Source of the DNA: Rhodospirillales bacterium
GTDB lineage: Bacteria > Pseudomonadota > Alphaproteobacteria > Rhodospirillales > Casp-alpha2
Length of the DNA: 32,288 nt
Assembly (NCBI GenBank): GCA_017857825.1
Contig: JAFMCK010000006.1
Span: 1 to 32,288 of the forward strand
Direction of reading: 5' to 3'
The stretch's first letter is position 1, and each line of letters opens with the position of its first letter. The translations under genes were made by a program, and so were the position numbers. Of this stretch, positions 21,934-29,717 are shown one piece after another. The notes under the pieces were generated by a model. That model did not search any database. It saw nothing but the letters and a program-made list of their open reading frames with translations, and was not told the origin of the DNA.

Positions 21934-22426
21934 TATCTTTTTCGAGCTCCTGTGACTCAATCAGTTCATTTTCTACGGCCATGTCCTGAAGCCGTTGCTT
22001 CACGTTCAGCAGCAGATCGGTCAGGGTTTCGCGTTCTTTCGCGCTCAGCCCGGCAAGTTCTTCCTCGACCATCGCCTCGGCAATCGGTGTTATTTCGCTA
22101 TGAATCCGCCTGCCCAGTTCCGTCAGATAGACGCGTTTGACGCGACGATCAGCATCATCTTGGCGTCTTTCAAGCCAGCCGAAATTTTCCAGCTTGTCGA
22201 TGACCCGCCCGGCGGTGGCTTTTTCGACCTCAAGTAATTCTGCCAGCTCCGATTGATTGACGCCGGGCTGATCGCCGACGCGGCGCAACGCCATCCACTG
22301 GGTGCGGGTAAAGCCGATTTTGCGCACCCGGCGATCAAACACGGTGCGCTGCAGGCGCGCCGCCTCCATGATCAAGAACGCCAGATATCGCGCCTCCGTC
22401 ACCGGGATCAGATCGGCTTTTGTCAC
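21926..22426 (-). CDS. MarR-family transcriptional regulator
   Basis: The 166-residue protein (from GTG 22426) has the MarR winged helix: FTRTQWMALRRVGDQPGVNQSELAELLEVEKATAGRVIDKLENFGWLERR with the basic wing (QDDADRRVKRVYLTELG) and flanking dimerisation helices. The track's ATG 22510 would add 28 residues that run through the promoter and operator. GTG 22426 has GAGGG about 9 bases upstream and starts MTKADLIPV. Such regulators repress efflux genes until a phenolic or lipophilic ligand binds. Its gene precedes the EmrA-like gene, and a perfect-armed palindrome lies in its own promoter, so autorepression of marR-emrA and control of the divergent exporter are likely. Confidence 0.92.
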   Translation of the reverse strand: MTKADLIPVTEARYLAFLIMEAARLQRTVFDRRVRKIGFTRTQWMALRRVGDQPGVNQSELAELLEVEKATAGRVIDKLENFGWLERRQDDADRRVKRVYLTELGRRIHSEITPIAEAMVEEELAGLSAKERETLTDLLLNVKQRLQDMAVENELIESQELEKDNA

Positions 22427-22447
22427 GATTGAAAACCCTCGCCAATA

Positions 22448-22467
22448 ATAGTAAGCATTGTTACTAT
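22448..22467. promoter_or_regulatory. Probable MarR operator: ATAGTAA-N6-TTACTAT
   Basis: A 20-bp palindrome with 7-bp perfect arms lies in the divergent spacer between the regulator and exporter genes and covers the predicted -10 of the marR promoter. Its size and AT-rich arms are typical for MarR dimer sites. Confidence 0.7.
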
Positions 22468-22485
22468 TGCATGACTTACTGTCAA
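22457..22485 (-). promoter_or_regulatory. Predicted sigma-70 promoter of the marR-emrA operon
   Basis: On the minus strand, a perfect -35 TTGACA (22485-22480) is followed after 17 bases by AACAAT (22462-22457) as a weak -10. The operator palindrome overlaps the -10, so a bound regulator would block polymerase. Confidence 0.5.
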
Positions 22486-22501
22486 CTGGGTTACTTTTTG
22501 C

Positions 22502-24037
22502 ATGGCGCACGACGTCACATTTGAATCCGCCGTACCACGACCGGATATCTCCCCGGCGCGCCGTTATGTGATCTTGGCGATGGTGGTTCTCAGCGTCACA
22601 CTTTATAGCACATCGATCTTGATTGTGGCGGCGGTACTTCCGCAGTTGCAGGGTGCCATGTCAGCCACACCCGATGAGATCTCCTGGACGATGACCTTCA
22701 ATATTTTGGCAACGGCCATGATGACGCCGTTAACCGGTTGGCTGGCGGGACGATTTGGACGGCGTAACTTGCTTGCGGGCAGTGTCGCGGTGTTTGCCGT
22801 ATCTACCTATTTTTGCGGCGCAGCGATGTCCCTAGAGTCGCTCATTTTCTGGCGCATCGTGCAAGGCGCCGCCGGTGCGCCGCTGCCGCCGATCGGGCAA
22901 GCGGTAACCCTGGATATCTTTCCGAAGCATCAGCACGGGATGGTCATTGGTATGTATGGGGTCGGGGTCGTCATGGGCGCGTTCGCCGGGCCGATGATCG
23001 GCGGCGTGATGGCTGAACTTTATACCTGGCGATACGCGTTCTATCTGATGTTCCCGATCGCGGTTATGTCATCGATTGGGGTGATGCTGGCATTGCCGCG
23101 CACCCATCGTACGTCCAACGTAAAGCTGGAATGGACCGGATTTCTGCTGCTGAGCATCTCAATTGCTTGTGTCCAACTCGCGCTTTCGCGGGGCCAGCGG
23201 TTGGACTGGTTTCAGTCGACGGAAATCTGTATCGAAGTTTTCGTTGGCGCGTTATCGTTTTATCTGTTCGTCGCGCACAGCCTGACACACGACAAGCCAT
23301 TCCTAAATCTCAAGCTCTTGCTCAATAGGAACTATGCCATCGGTCTCATTTTGGTGACGATCTACGGAATGTTGAATTTTACGCCGATGGTCATTTTGCC
23401 GGGCTTGCTTCGCGCACATGTTGGCCTGCCGGATTCTTTGATTGGGTATGTGGTGGGGTCGCGCGGTATTGGTGCGATGGCAGCATTTTTTATTGCCGGG
23501 TTCGTCGGTCAAAAATACCCGCGGCAATCCATCGCGGTAGGTTTTTCGCTGCAAGTCATCGCCGGGCTGTGGTTGATGACAGTTAATCTCAACACAACAC
23601 CGTTCGAGTTCGTGTTGAATGGTATTGTCCAGGGGTTGGCGGTCGGGACGATCTGGGTGCCATTGACGGTGGTTACGTTCTCGACACTCGATCCAAAATA
23701 TCTAAACGAGACCAGTTCGGTTTATCACTTGTTGCGGAACATTGGATCCAGCTTCTTTATATCGTTGAGCGTGACCGAGTTGGTGCGCTCTGCCGCCACC
23801 AATTATGAATTTATGACAGAGCACATCTCGCGCTTTAATCCGCTTCTGCAACTGCCATGGGTGATGGGCGAACGCAGCATCGATACGGTTGAAGGATTGT
23901 CGCGTCTATCCAATGAAATTTTTCATCAGGCATCGCTGCTCAGTTATCTGAATGCGTTCGGTTTGTACACCATGGCGTCAGCCCTCGCTATTCCGCTGAT
24001 CATGTTTGTCAGCAGCCCGAAAAAGAAAGCCGCTTAA
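22502..24037 (+). CDS. emrB: EmrB/QacA (DHA2) family 14-helix drug efflux transporter
   Basis: The 511-residue proton antiporter has about 14 hydrophobic helices. MFS motif A (GWLAGRFGRRNL) is at 79-90 and antiporter motif C (GVGVVMGAFAGPMIGG) at about 153-168, with DHA2-type TWRYAFYLMFPI after it. Together with the EmrA-type adaptor it would export hydrophobic compounds across both membranes through a TolC-like channel. The gene starts only 17 bases from the -35 of the divergent promoter and has no visible Shine-Dalgarno, so its translation start or promoter arrangement is unusual. The stop overlaps the stop of the convergent reductase gene through a shared TTAA. Confidence 0.93.
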   Translation: MAHDVTFESAVPRPDISPARRYVILAMVVLSVTLYSTSILIVAAVLPQLQGAMSATPDEISWTMTFNILATAMMTPLTGWLAGRFGRRNLLAGSVAVFAVSTYFCGAAMSLESLIFWRIVQGAAGAPLPPIGQAVTLDIFPKHQHGMVIGMYGVGVVMGAFAGPMIGGVMAELYTWRYAFYLMFPIAVMSSIGVMLALPRTHRTSNVKLEWTGFLLLSISIACVQLALSRGQRLDWFQSTEICIEVFVGALSFYLFVAHSLTHDKPFLNLKLLLNRNYAIGLILVTIYGMLNFTPMVILPGLLRAHVGLPDSLIGYVVGSRGIGAMAAFFIAGFVGQKYPRQSIAVGFSLQVIAGLWLMTVNLNTTPFEFVLNGIVQGLAVGTIWVPLTVVTFSTLDPKYLNETSSVYHLLRNIGSSFFISLSVTELVRSAATNYEFMTEHISRFNPLLQLPWVMGERSIDTVEGLSRLSNEIFHQASLLSYLNAFGLYTMASALAIPLIMFVSSPKKKAA

Positions 24038-24927
24038 GCCGGCTGATTTCTCTCGGTGCTTTTGACCAATAACGTCAATGTACGATTGACCGGAACGGCG
24101 AGCCCAAGTTTATCTGCCCGTCTCACAATTTCGCCGTTGAGAAAATCAATCTCGGTCGGCTTGCCCTGCATGAGGTCCTGAGCCGTCGATGAGTACTGTC
24201 CAGGCATGGAGACCGGAATTTGCCGAATTACCTCGAAAATAGTGTCCGGTATAAAAATGCCCTCCGCGTGCGCGACGCTGAGCGCTTCGCGGACGATGTC
24301 GTCTATCAGTTCCGGCATCCCATCTTTCGACACCATCTCGCCATAGGTTAAGCCCGTGATTGCCGAGATTGGGTTCATGGCACAATTTACGATAAGTTTC
24401 GTCCACAGAGAGCCAATGACATCATCGGACACCCGTGTTTCGATGCCGGCCCCGTTAAGAAGGTCCGCAACATCACTTGCACATTGCGCAGACACTTCAA
24501 GATCGCCCCGACCCTCGTGACGTACGATGCCGGGGCTGGGAACGCGGCTTGCAACATAAACTACGACCGGTTCAACTGGCCGGCCAAGAATATCCGCCAA
24601 CGTTTCCGCGTTGGAAACACCGTTTTGCAGACTGAGCACCTGACAAGATGGCGCGAGAAAGGGATTAATCTCGCGTGCAGCCTGTTCGGTGTCCCCAGAT
24701 TTCACGCAAATTAATATCATCTCAGCGCCCGCAATCGCAGCCGGGTCGCTGCTTGCTTGCACATGTGCCACCAAGCGCTGTCTGTTCTTTTCCAGGATCA
24801 GCCCATTCTGCGAGATCGCTTCCACAAGCGTGGCTCGCCCGATCAGCAAAACCTGATGACCCGCAAGCGCGAGCATTGCGCCGTAGTAACAGCCGACTGC
24901 GCCTGCCCCCATCACAGCTATTTTCAC
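24034..24927 (-). CDS. PanE/ApbA-family ketopantoate reductase-like protein
   Basis: The 297-residue NADPH-dependent reductase has the N-terminal Rossmann motif (KIAVMGAGAVGCYYGAML), the ICVKSGDT strand-turn, QNGV, and the C-terminal catalytic lysine block SLWTKLIVNCAMNPISAITG. The family reduces 2-dehydropantoate to pantoate, but many genomes carry several paralogues acting on other 2-oxoacids, so panE identity is not assured. GTG 24927 is preferred to the track's ATG 24933, because GAAGGGG then has normal spacing and the protein starts MKIAVMGAGAVG like its family. It is a single gene, converging on the exporter, with the second copy of the 42-bp repeat just upstream. Confidence 0.88.
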   Translation of the reverse strand: MKIAVMGAGAVGCYYGAMLALAGHQVLLIGRATLVEAISQNGLILEKNRQRLVAHVQASSDPAAIAGAEMILICVKSGDTEQAAREINPFLAPSCQVLSLQNGVSNAETLADILGRPVEPVVVYVASRVPSPGIVRHEGRGDLEVSAQCASDVADLLNGAGIETRVSDDVIGSLWTKLIVNCAMNPISAITGLTYGEMVSKDGMPELIDDIVREALSVAHAEGIFIPDTIFEVIRQIPVSMPGQYSSTAQDLMQGKPTEIDFLNGEIVRRADKLGLAVPVNRTLTLLVKSTERNQPA

Positions 24928-25058
24928 AGGCATGCCCCTTCAATGTTATGCGACCATAGCCTAGAGGCATGAGCCTAGCAGGTTGGTTGACGACAGTTTA
25001 GCCTTGTTGCGTTGTACGTAACGCCAGTTAAGTGTCCGTTCAGCGAATTTGACCCGGT

Positions 25059-25100
25059 GACGCAAAGTAGGGTCTTGAACAAATCTAGTCCTCGCAACCA
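25059..25100 (+). repeat. 42-bp imperfect direct repeat, copy 2
   Basis: Matches 17748-17789 at 34 of 42 positions with no gaps. It lies between the PanE-like gene and the end of the minus-strand catabolic operon, 10 bases past the final stop of that operon. Together the copies bracket a 7.3-kb mosaic segment. Confidence 0.6.
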
Positions 25101-25110
25101 TTAACACGCT

Positions 25111-25476
25111 TCACGCTCGATATCGTGAGCCGATTGGAATGCAATCGACGGGCACATCGACGGTCAATTCACCGAGTAGCAGGAATGACAGTGTTTTGCC
25201 GTGCAAATCCTGATTGAGCGCACTGTTGACGCCGCCTTCGAGCGCATCGTCGATGACCAAATTGATGGCGGGTAGATTTTGCAAAACATATCGCTCCACT
25301 GCGCTCGCGCCTTTATGCCGAAATAGATTGAGGACGCGTTTTTCGGTTACCTGATCGACGAGAAACGGGAACGTTTCCGGCAAATATGGCACTACGGAAA
25401 TATTCGACCGGTTGCCTTTGTCGCCGGCCCGTCCGTGGGCGACCGCGTGTAACGGGACGGTGACGGTTTCGCTCAT
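25111..25476 (-). CDS. AtuA-associated small protein (AtuA C-terminal-like domain)
   Basis: The 121-residue protein (start ATG 25476) carries the signature of the small domain that follows AtuA/DUF1446 proteins: VPLHAVAHGRAGDKGNRSNISVVPY, LVIDDALEGGVNSALNQDLHGKTLSFLLLGELTVDVP. In some bacteria this domain is fused to the C-terminus of AtuA. Here it is a separate gene whose ATG overlaps the AtuA stop (ATGA), consistent with a two-subunit complex. The track's start 24 bases earlier lies within the upstream gene and is less likely. It is the last gene of the operon. The biochemical reaction of the family is not established. Confidence 0.88.
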   Translation of the reverse strand: MSETVTVPLHAVAHGRAGDKGNRSNISVVPYLPETFPFLVDQVTEKRVLNLFRHKGASAVERYVLQNLPAINLVIDDALEGGVNSALNQDLHGKTLSFLLLGELTVDVPVDCIPIGSRYRA

Positions 25477-26846
25477 GGCTTCACCTCCGAGGCACCGCAA
25501 TGGGTCTCAACGGTCTCGCGCGGGACAAGCACGGACGCTGTATTTACTTGCCCCATCACATTGCAGCGATACCCGCCCCCACCCGCCGGGCCCGAACAAA
25601 ACAGACTCAACACCTCGTCGTTGACGTACTTGGCGTCTGCCTTGTTCATGGTGCGGATCGCCGTGCGCAGCCTGAATTCTCCGTCGAGCGGCCGATTGTC
25701 GCCGCGCCGCCGGTCGGATGCGTCATTGTCGAAGACCGCGCTCGTGCCGACGATATCGACGCGAATGTCATCTGTGATGCCGTTTTTGCGGCACCTTTTG
25801 GTGACGATATCTGCGGCGAGTTCAGCCCGGGCCAGCGCGTTCGGACCCGCGTAAATCATCTCCGCTTCGCCGAGCCAGCCGCCATCGGCGGACACCGTGA
25901 CCTTGAGTGTCTCGGGCGGGGCTTTGCCCTTTGCGCCTTCTAAGCGGATGCGGTTTTCACCGTCCTCCGCAAGCGTCACGCCGGTAATGTCGAGGGTGAC
26001 ATCCGGTGTCAGATAATTTGCTGGGTCGTGCACTTCGTACAGCATCTGCTCGATGACCGTTGCGCGGCTGACGAGCCCGCCTGTGTTGGCGGCTTTGGTG
26101 ATCACGATGCTGCCGTTTGCGGTGATTTCGCCGATCGGGAAACCGAGGTTATCCATGCCCGGCACATCTTTGAAACCAGGATCGCAAAAATATCCGCCGG
26201 TGACTTGTCCGCCGCATTCCAAAAGGTGGCCGCAAAGCGTGCCCTGCGCGAGCAGGTCGAGTTCATCTTCGCCCCAGCCGAATTCATGGATCAATGGGCC
26301 CAAAACTAATGCGGCATCGGTTGTGCGCCCGACCAGAACGACGTCGACATCCAGTGCAAGCGCGTCAGCAACTGGGCGGGCTCCGATATAGGCGTTGGCT
26401 GCGACGATTTCTTTGCCGGTGATTTCCAATCCTTCAATGGTTGGCAAAGCGCCGATTTCGTCCGCATCCATAAAGGTCAAAAGATCATCGCCATGAACGC
26501 AAGCGACGCGTAAATTTTCGATCCCGAGCTCTGCCGCCAATTCATGAACGCGTTTGGCACCGCCCAGCGGGTTTGCATTGCCGAGGTTGCTGACGATCCG
26601 AACGCTGTTTTCTTTACAGGCCTTCAACACGCCCCGCAGGTATTCATCAAGGTAGGGCGAATACCCTTTGTCCGGATTGCGCATTTTGATTCGCTGCGCG
26701 ATGGCGAGCGTGCGTTCCCCCATGACTTCAAAAATAAGATACCTGGGGCCATCGCATGTGCGCAGCGTTTCGACGACGGGGATCGCTGCATCCAGGCGGT
26801 CCCCGGCAAACCCGGCGCCGCTGCCGATATAGACGGTTTTTGTCAT
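25473..26846 (-). CDS. AtuA-family (DUF1446) protein, acyclic terpene utilisation-like
   Basis: The 457-residue protein has the family features: YIGSGAGFAGDRLDAA at the start, YLIFEVMGERTLA, a NLGNANPLGGA motif, DVVLVGRTTDAALVLGP, and C-terminal RRGDNRPLDGEFRLRTAIRTM. AtuA was named from the Pseudomonas acyclic terpene pathway, but most homologues sit in unrelated acid-catabolism operons, and no reaction is firmly known. Its start overlaps the aldolase stop and its stop overlaps the small AtuA-like gene, so it is tightly coupled to both. Terpene use is not implied here: no citronellyl- or geranyl-CoA carboxylase is visible. Confidence 0.9.
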   Translation of the reverse strand: MTKTVYIGSGAGFAGDRLDAAIPVVETLRTCDGPRYLIFEVMGERTLAIAQRIKMRNPDKGYSPYLDEYLRGVLKACKENSVRIVSNLGNANPLGGAKRVHELAAELGIENLRVACVHGDDLLTFMDADEIGALPTIEGLEITGKEIVAANAYIGARPVADALALDVDVVLVGRTTDAALVLGPLIHEFGWGEDELDLLAQGTLCGHLLECGGQVTGGYFCDPGFKDVPGMDNLGFPIGEITANGSIVITKAANTGGLVSRATVIEQMLYEVHDPANYLTPDVTLDITGVTLAEDGENRIRLEGAKGKAPPETLKVTVSADGGWLGEAEMIYAGPNALARAELAADIVTKRCRKNGITDDIRVDIVGTSAVFDNDASDRRRGDNRPLDGEFRLRTAIRTMNKADAKYVNDEVLSLFCSGPAGGGGYRCNVMGQVNTASVLVPRETVETHCGASEVKP

Positions 26847-27607
26847 TTGCCGCCCGATATATCACTGGCGATCTGATTGGCAGCGTTCAGAATAAATGTG
26901 TGTTCTGAGGCAACAAAGAACATGGTGACACCGAGCGCTTTTAGGTCGGGTACCCATGACGTGTTTGGGGCAAAGGTGACCAAGCATTTGCCATGTTTCT
27001 TGGCCGCCTCGCCGACCCGCCTGATGGCGTCGCGGACTTGGGGCGCCGCTGGATCGGTTAGCCCATAACAGACGGCAAGATCGGCTGGGCCAACGAAAAG
27101 AGCATCAATGCCGTCCACCGCAGCAATTGCGTCAATTGCCTCGACGGCTTCGGGTTCTTCGATCTGGGCGAGGATGACGGTCTCGTCTTTACTTTGCTGT
27201 AGTATGTCGGCCATTGGGCGTGTCGCATACCCAGCCCAGCGCGTCGAGCCGGCAAAGCCGCGCCCGCCATGGCCAAACCGAGCAGCTTTGGCGACTTCTA
27301 TGGCTTTCTCGACAGTGTTAACGTGCGGCACGACGAGGCCGGTCGCACCCGAATCAAGCATCGTCAGTATTTGTGCCGGCGAGCCGTCGGGGATACGGAC
27401 CAGGGCAGGAAAACCCAATGCCCGTGCCATGCCGAGGCAGGCATCGACTGTACCCCGATCAAACGGTGAGTGTTCGGCATCCAGCGCGATGAAATCCATG
27501 CCCGACTTAGCAAATATCTCGATTAGTTGAAGGGCCGGTGTTTTCAAAAACGTGCCAGATAGATTTTCACCGCCAAGCATGCGGGATTTGAACGTTGCCT
27601 CCGTCAT
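26843..27607 (-). CDS. HpcH/HpaI-family class II aldolase
   Basis: The 254-residue metal-dependent aldolase cleaves 4-hydroxy-2-oxoacids to pyruvate and an aldehyde. Residues equivalent to HpaI are present: His46 in DAEHSPFD, Arg71 in LVRIPDG, metal ligands Glu150 (AQIEEPEAV) and Asp176 (VGPADLAV), one residue off E. coli HpaI numbering. Length is typical. A strong GGAGG precedes the ATG, and its TGA overlaps the AtuA start. In this operon it would act after the dehydrogenases, on a 2-oxo acid. The natural substrate is unknown because family members are promiscuous. Confidence 0.92.
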   Translation of the reverse strand: MTEATFKSRMLGGENLSGTFLKTPALQLIEIFAKSGMDFIALDAEHSPFDRGTVDACLGMARALGFPALVRIPDGSPAQILTMLDSGATGLVVPHVNTVEKAIEVAKAARFGHGGRGFAGSTRWAGYATRPMADILQQSKDETVILAQIEEPEAVEAIDAIAAVDGIDALFVGPADLAVCYGLTDPAAPQVRDAIRRVGEAAKKHGKCLVTFAPNTSWVPDLKALGVTMFFVASEHTFILNAANQIASDISGGK

Positions 27608-27630
27608 GGAATTCCTCCGTCGTTGATTGT

Positions 27631-28731
27631 TTAATTTGTTGCCGTTTTCATCATGTCGTTTGGATTGAGACCGAGACCTTCGCCCGCAGTTAAAATGCTT
27701 TTCCAGACACCGGCTGGAACGTCGAAGCCGTGCGCCTCACGATCCGCGCGGGCGTTCCGCTCAGGGTCGCCTGGGATCATCACGGGATGATCCGGATCGC
27801 GTGGGCGAGCGGCACGGACGTAATCAATGTAATCATTTACTGCGTGACCGAAGGCGTCTGTATCGTCCATCAATTCGGGTTTAAGAAATACGGAAAACAT
27901 GCCGTTGTGCGTTGCTTTGCCTGGCCCCGTAGTCCCAGAACCGGTCAGGGCGCCGGCCAATAACTCACACGCGAGGGCGAGACCTGAGCCCTTATGTTCG
28001 CCGAAGGTCAGCAATGCCCCCGGGCCATTGCGAGGGTCGGCCACGTCGCCAGGTTTCAATTCGCCATAAAGTGCGGTCGGATCCGTGGTCGCTTTTCCGT
28101 CGCCGTCGATCAGTGCGCCGTCCGGCACCGCTTTGCCGCCTCTGAGCGCAACCATCACTTTGCCTTCTGCAATTTTTGAGGTTGAGAAGTCCAGGATGAA
28201 ATCATCGCCATGCGGATTGCCGATACCAATCGTGACGGGCGCCGTCGAGACGCGCCGATCTGCGGAGCCGAAAGGTGCCGTGAGCATACTTTGCGCGACA
28301 TTCACAAAATGGATCGAGACGAGCCCCGCCACACATGCGCGCTCGGCCCAAAAGCCGATCCGTCCCAAATGCCCTGCTTGCCGCAGCGCCAGAATGCAAA
28401 TGCCGGCTTGTTTTGCTTTTTTGATCCCGATATCGACAGCTTGCTGGCCGACGACCTGTCCAAAACCTTTGTTGCCATCGATGAGCGCGAAGTTGTCGCT
28501 GTCGATGAGCACGCTGGCTGACTGACCGAAACTCAGATTGCCGGATTTTTCCCACATCAGATAGCGTGGTATCCGCACGATGCCATGGCTGTCGTGACCG
28601 GAAAGGTTCGAATTTACGAGATTGGTGCTGATCGCCTCAGCCTCTTGATGCGTAGCGCCAGCACGGCAAAATATATTGATGCCGAGTTGGACCATGCCGT
28701 CTGCGGTCACGCGGGTTGGTATATCTGTCAC
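27631..28731 (-). CDS. Ldh/MDH2-family NAD(P)-dependent 2-hydroxyacid dehydrogenase (ComC/YlbC-like)
   Basis: The 366-residue enzyme belongs to the non-Rossmann malate/L-lactate dehydrogenase family: SGHDSHGIVRIPRYL near the start, the catalytic-histidine motif RQAGHLGRIGFWAERA (His121), DFSTSKIAEGKVMVA, and LTFGEHKGSGLALACELLAGAL. Members include (R)-sulfolactate dehydrogenase ComC and ureidoglycolate dehydrogenase. Translation starts at GTG 28731, overlapping the upstream TGA (GTGA). It lies next to a D-2-hydroxyacid dehydrogenase of a different fold, an arrangement known from sulfolactate inversion, where one enzyme oxidises and the other reduces a shared 2-oxoacid. No sulfo-lyase gene is in view. 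Confidence 0.92.
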   Translation of the reverse strand: MTDIPTRVTADGMVQLGINIFCRAGATHQEAEAISTNLVNSNLSGHDSHGIVRIPRYLMWEKSGNLSFGQSASVLIDSDNFALIDGNKGFGQVVGQQAVDIGIKKAKQAGICILALRQAGHLGRIGFWAERACVAGLVSIHFVNVAQSMLTAPFGSADRRVSTAPVTIGIGNPHGDDFILDFSTSKIAEGKVMVALRGGKAVPDGALIDGDGKATTDPTALYGELKPGDVADPRNGPGALLTFGEHKGSGLALACELLAGALTGSGTTGPGKATHNGMFSVFLKPELMDDTDAFGHAVNDYIDYVRAARPRDPDHPVMIPGDPERNARADREAHGFDVPAGVWKSILTAGEGLGLNPNDMMKTATN

Positions 28732-29708
28732 GGTTTCTGGAGTCCTTCGAGATTAAAGGTCATTTCATCTTTGAGTTCACCTGCGAAGAGGTCGATCACA
28801 TTTTGTGCGGCCACTTCGGCCATCGCAATTGCAGCAGACATGGCTGCGGCGCCGTTGTGAGGCGTCATCAGAACGTCTTTACGTGCGATCAGCGGATGGT
28901 CTGCGCGGGGTGGTTCTTCAGACATGACGTCAACGGCGGCAGCGCGGATATGGTCGCTTTCCAGCGCAGCCAGCAAAGCATCTTCGTCAACGATGCCACC
29001 GCGCGCACAGTTAATGACAATCGCGCCCGGCGTTAGCGCGGCCAGTTCACGCTTGGAAATCAGATGTCGTGTCGTTTCGTCGAGTGGCACATGCACTGTC
29101 AGAAAGTCGGTGCCCGCGAGCTCAGGCCGGAAATCCTCAACCGCGCGGCACCCCATGCTTTCTGCGAGGTCGCGCTCAAGGGCGATATCTGCGACCACGA
29201 CGTCCATGCCGAATGCTTTGCAAAGCGGTGCGACCAATCGACCGATGCGACCAAAGCCGACGATCAATACCTTGGCACCTTTGAGGTCTTTGGCGCGGTA
29301 ATCGTTTCGTTCCGCCCAGCGGCCTGCTTTTACGAGATCATCCAAAATACGGAATTCACGTGCAGCTGCAATCATGAAGCCAAGCGTATGTTCTGCGACC
29401 GAGCGCGCGTTTGCCCCGGCGGCGATGGCGACCGGGATACCGCGATCTGTCAGATGCGCGACATCAATGTTGTCACATCCGACGCCGTGCCGAGATACGA
29501 TTTGAAGCGAATTTGCGTGCTGAAGAATATCGATGTCGAGTTTCGCAGATCGTAAAACTATGCCGTGAACGTCTTTGATGGCGGCCTTGAGGGTCTCTCG
29601 TTCAATATCTGGGATCCGAACAATCTCGATATCCTTATGCGCGGCAAGGACATCATAGCCCGCTTCGTGCATATGTTCTGTGACAAGGACGCGTTTCATA
29701 TCAGTCAT
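28728..29708 (-). CDS. D-2-hydroxyacid dehydrogenase (SerA/SlcC-like)
   Basis: The 326-residue enzyme has a split catalytic domain and an NAD-binding Rossmann domain with VLIVGFGRIGRLVA (about 147-160). Catalytic residues are Arg236 (NCARGGIVDE), Glu265 (VMSEEPP) and His284 (TPHNGAAA). The motif RHGVGCDNID and the lack of the ACT regulatory domain separate it from true serine-pathway SerA. It resembles catabolic members such as (S)-sulfolactate dehydrogenase. AAGGAT lies upstream of ATG 29708. There is a 9-base gap from the PhyH gene and a 4-base overlap with the next dehydrogenase gene. Confidence 0.92.
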   Translation of the reverse strand: MTDMKRVLVTEHMHEAGYDVLAAHKDIEIVRIPDIERETLKAAIKDVHGIVLRSAKLDIDILQHANSLQIVSRHGVGCDNIDVAHLTDRGIPVAIAAGANARSVAEHTLGFMIAAAREFRILDDLVKAGRWAERNDYRAKDLKGAKVLIVGFGRIGRLVAPLCKAFGMDVVVADIALERDLAESMGCRAVEDFRPELAGTDFLTVHVPLDETTRHLISKRELAALTPGAIVINCARGGIVDEDALLAALESDHIRAAAVDVMSEEPPRADHPLIARKDVLMTPHNGAAAMSAAIAMAEVAAQNVIDLFAGELKDEMTFNLEGLQKP

Positions 29709-29717
29709 GTGGGATCC

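Noticed and set aside
21385-22140. 251-residue plus-strand ORF
   Set aside because: Antisense to the EmrA-like and MarR genes, which both have convincing family motifs.
25500-25943. 147-residue plus-strand ORF inside the AtuA gene
   Set aside because: Mirror-frame ORF over a well-recognised DUF1446 protein.
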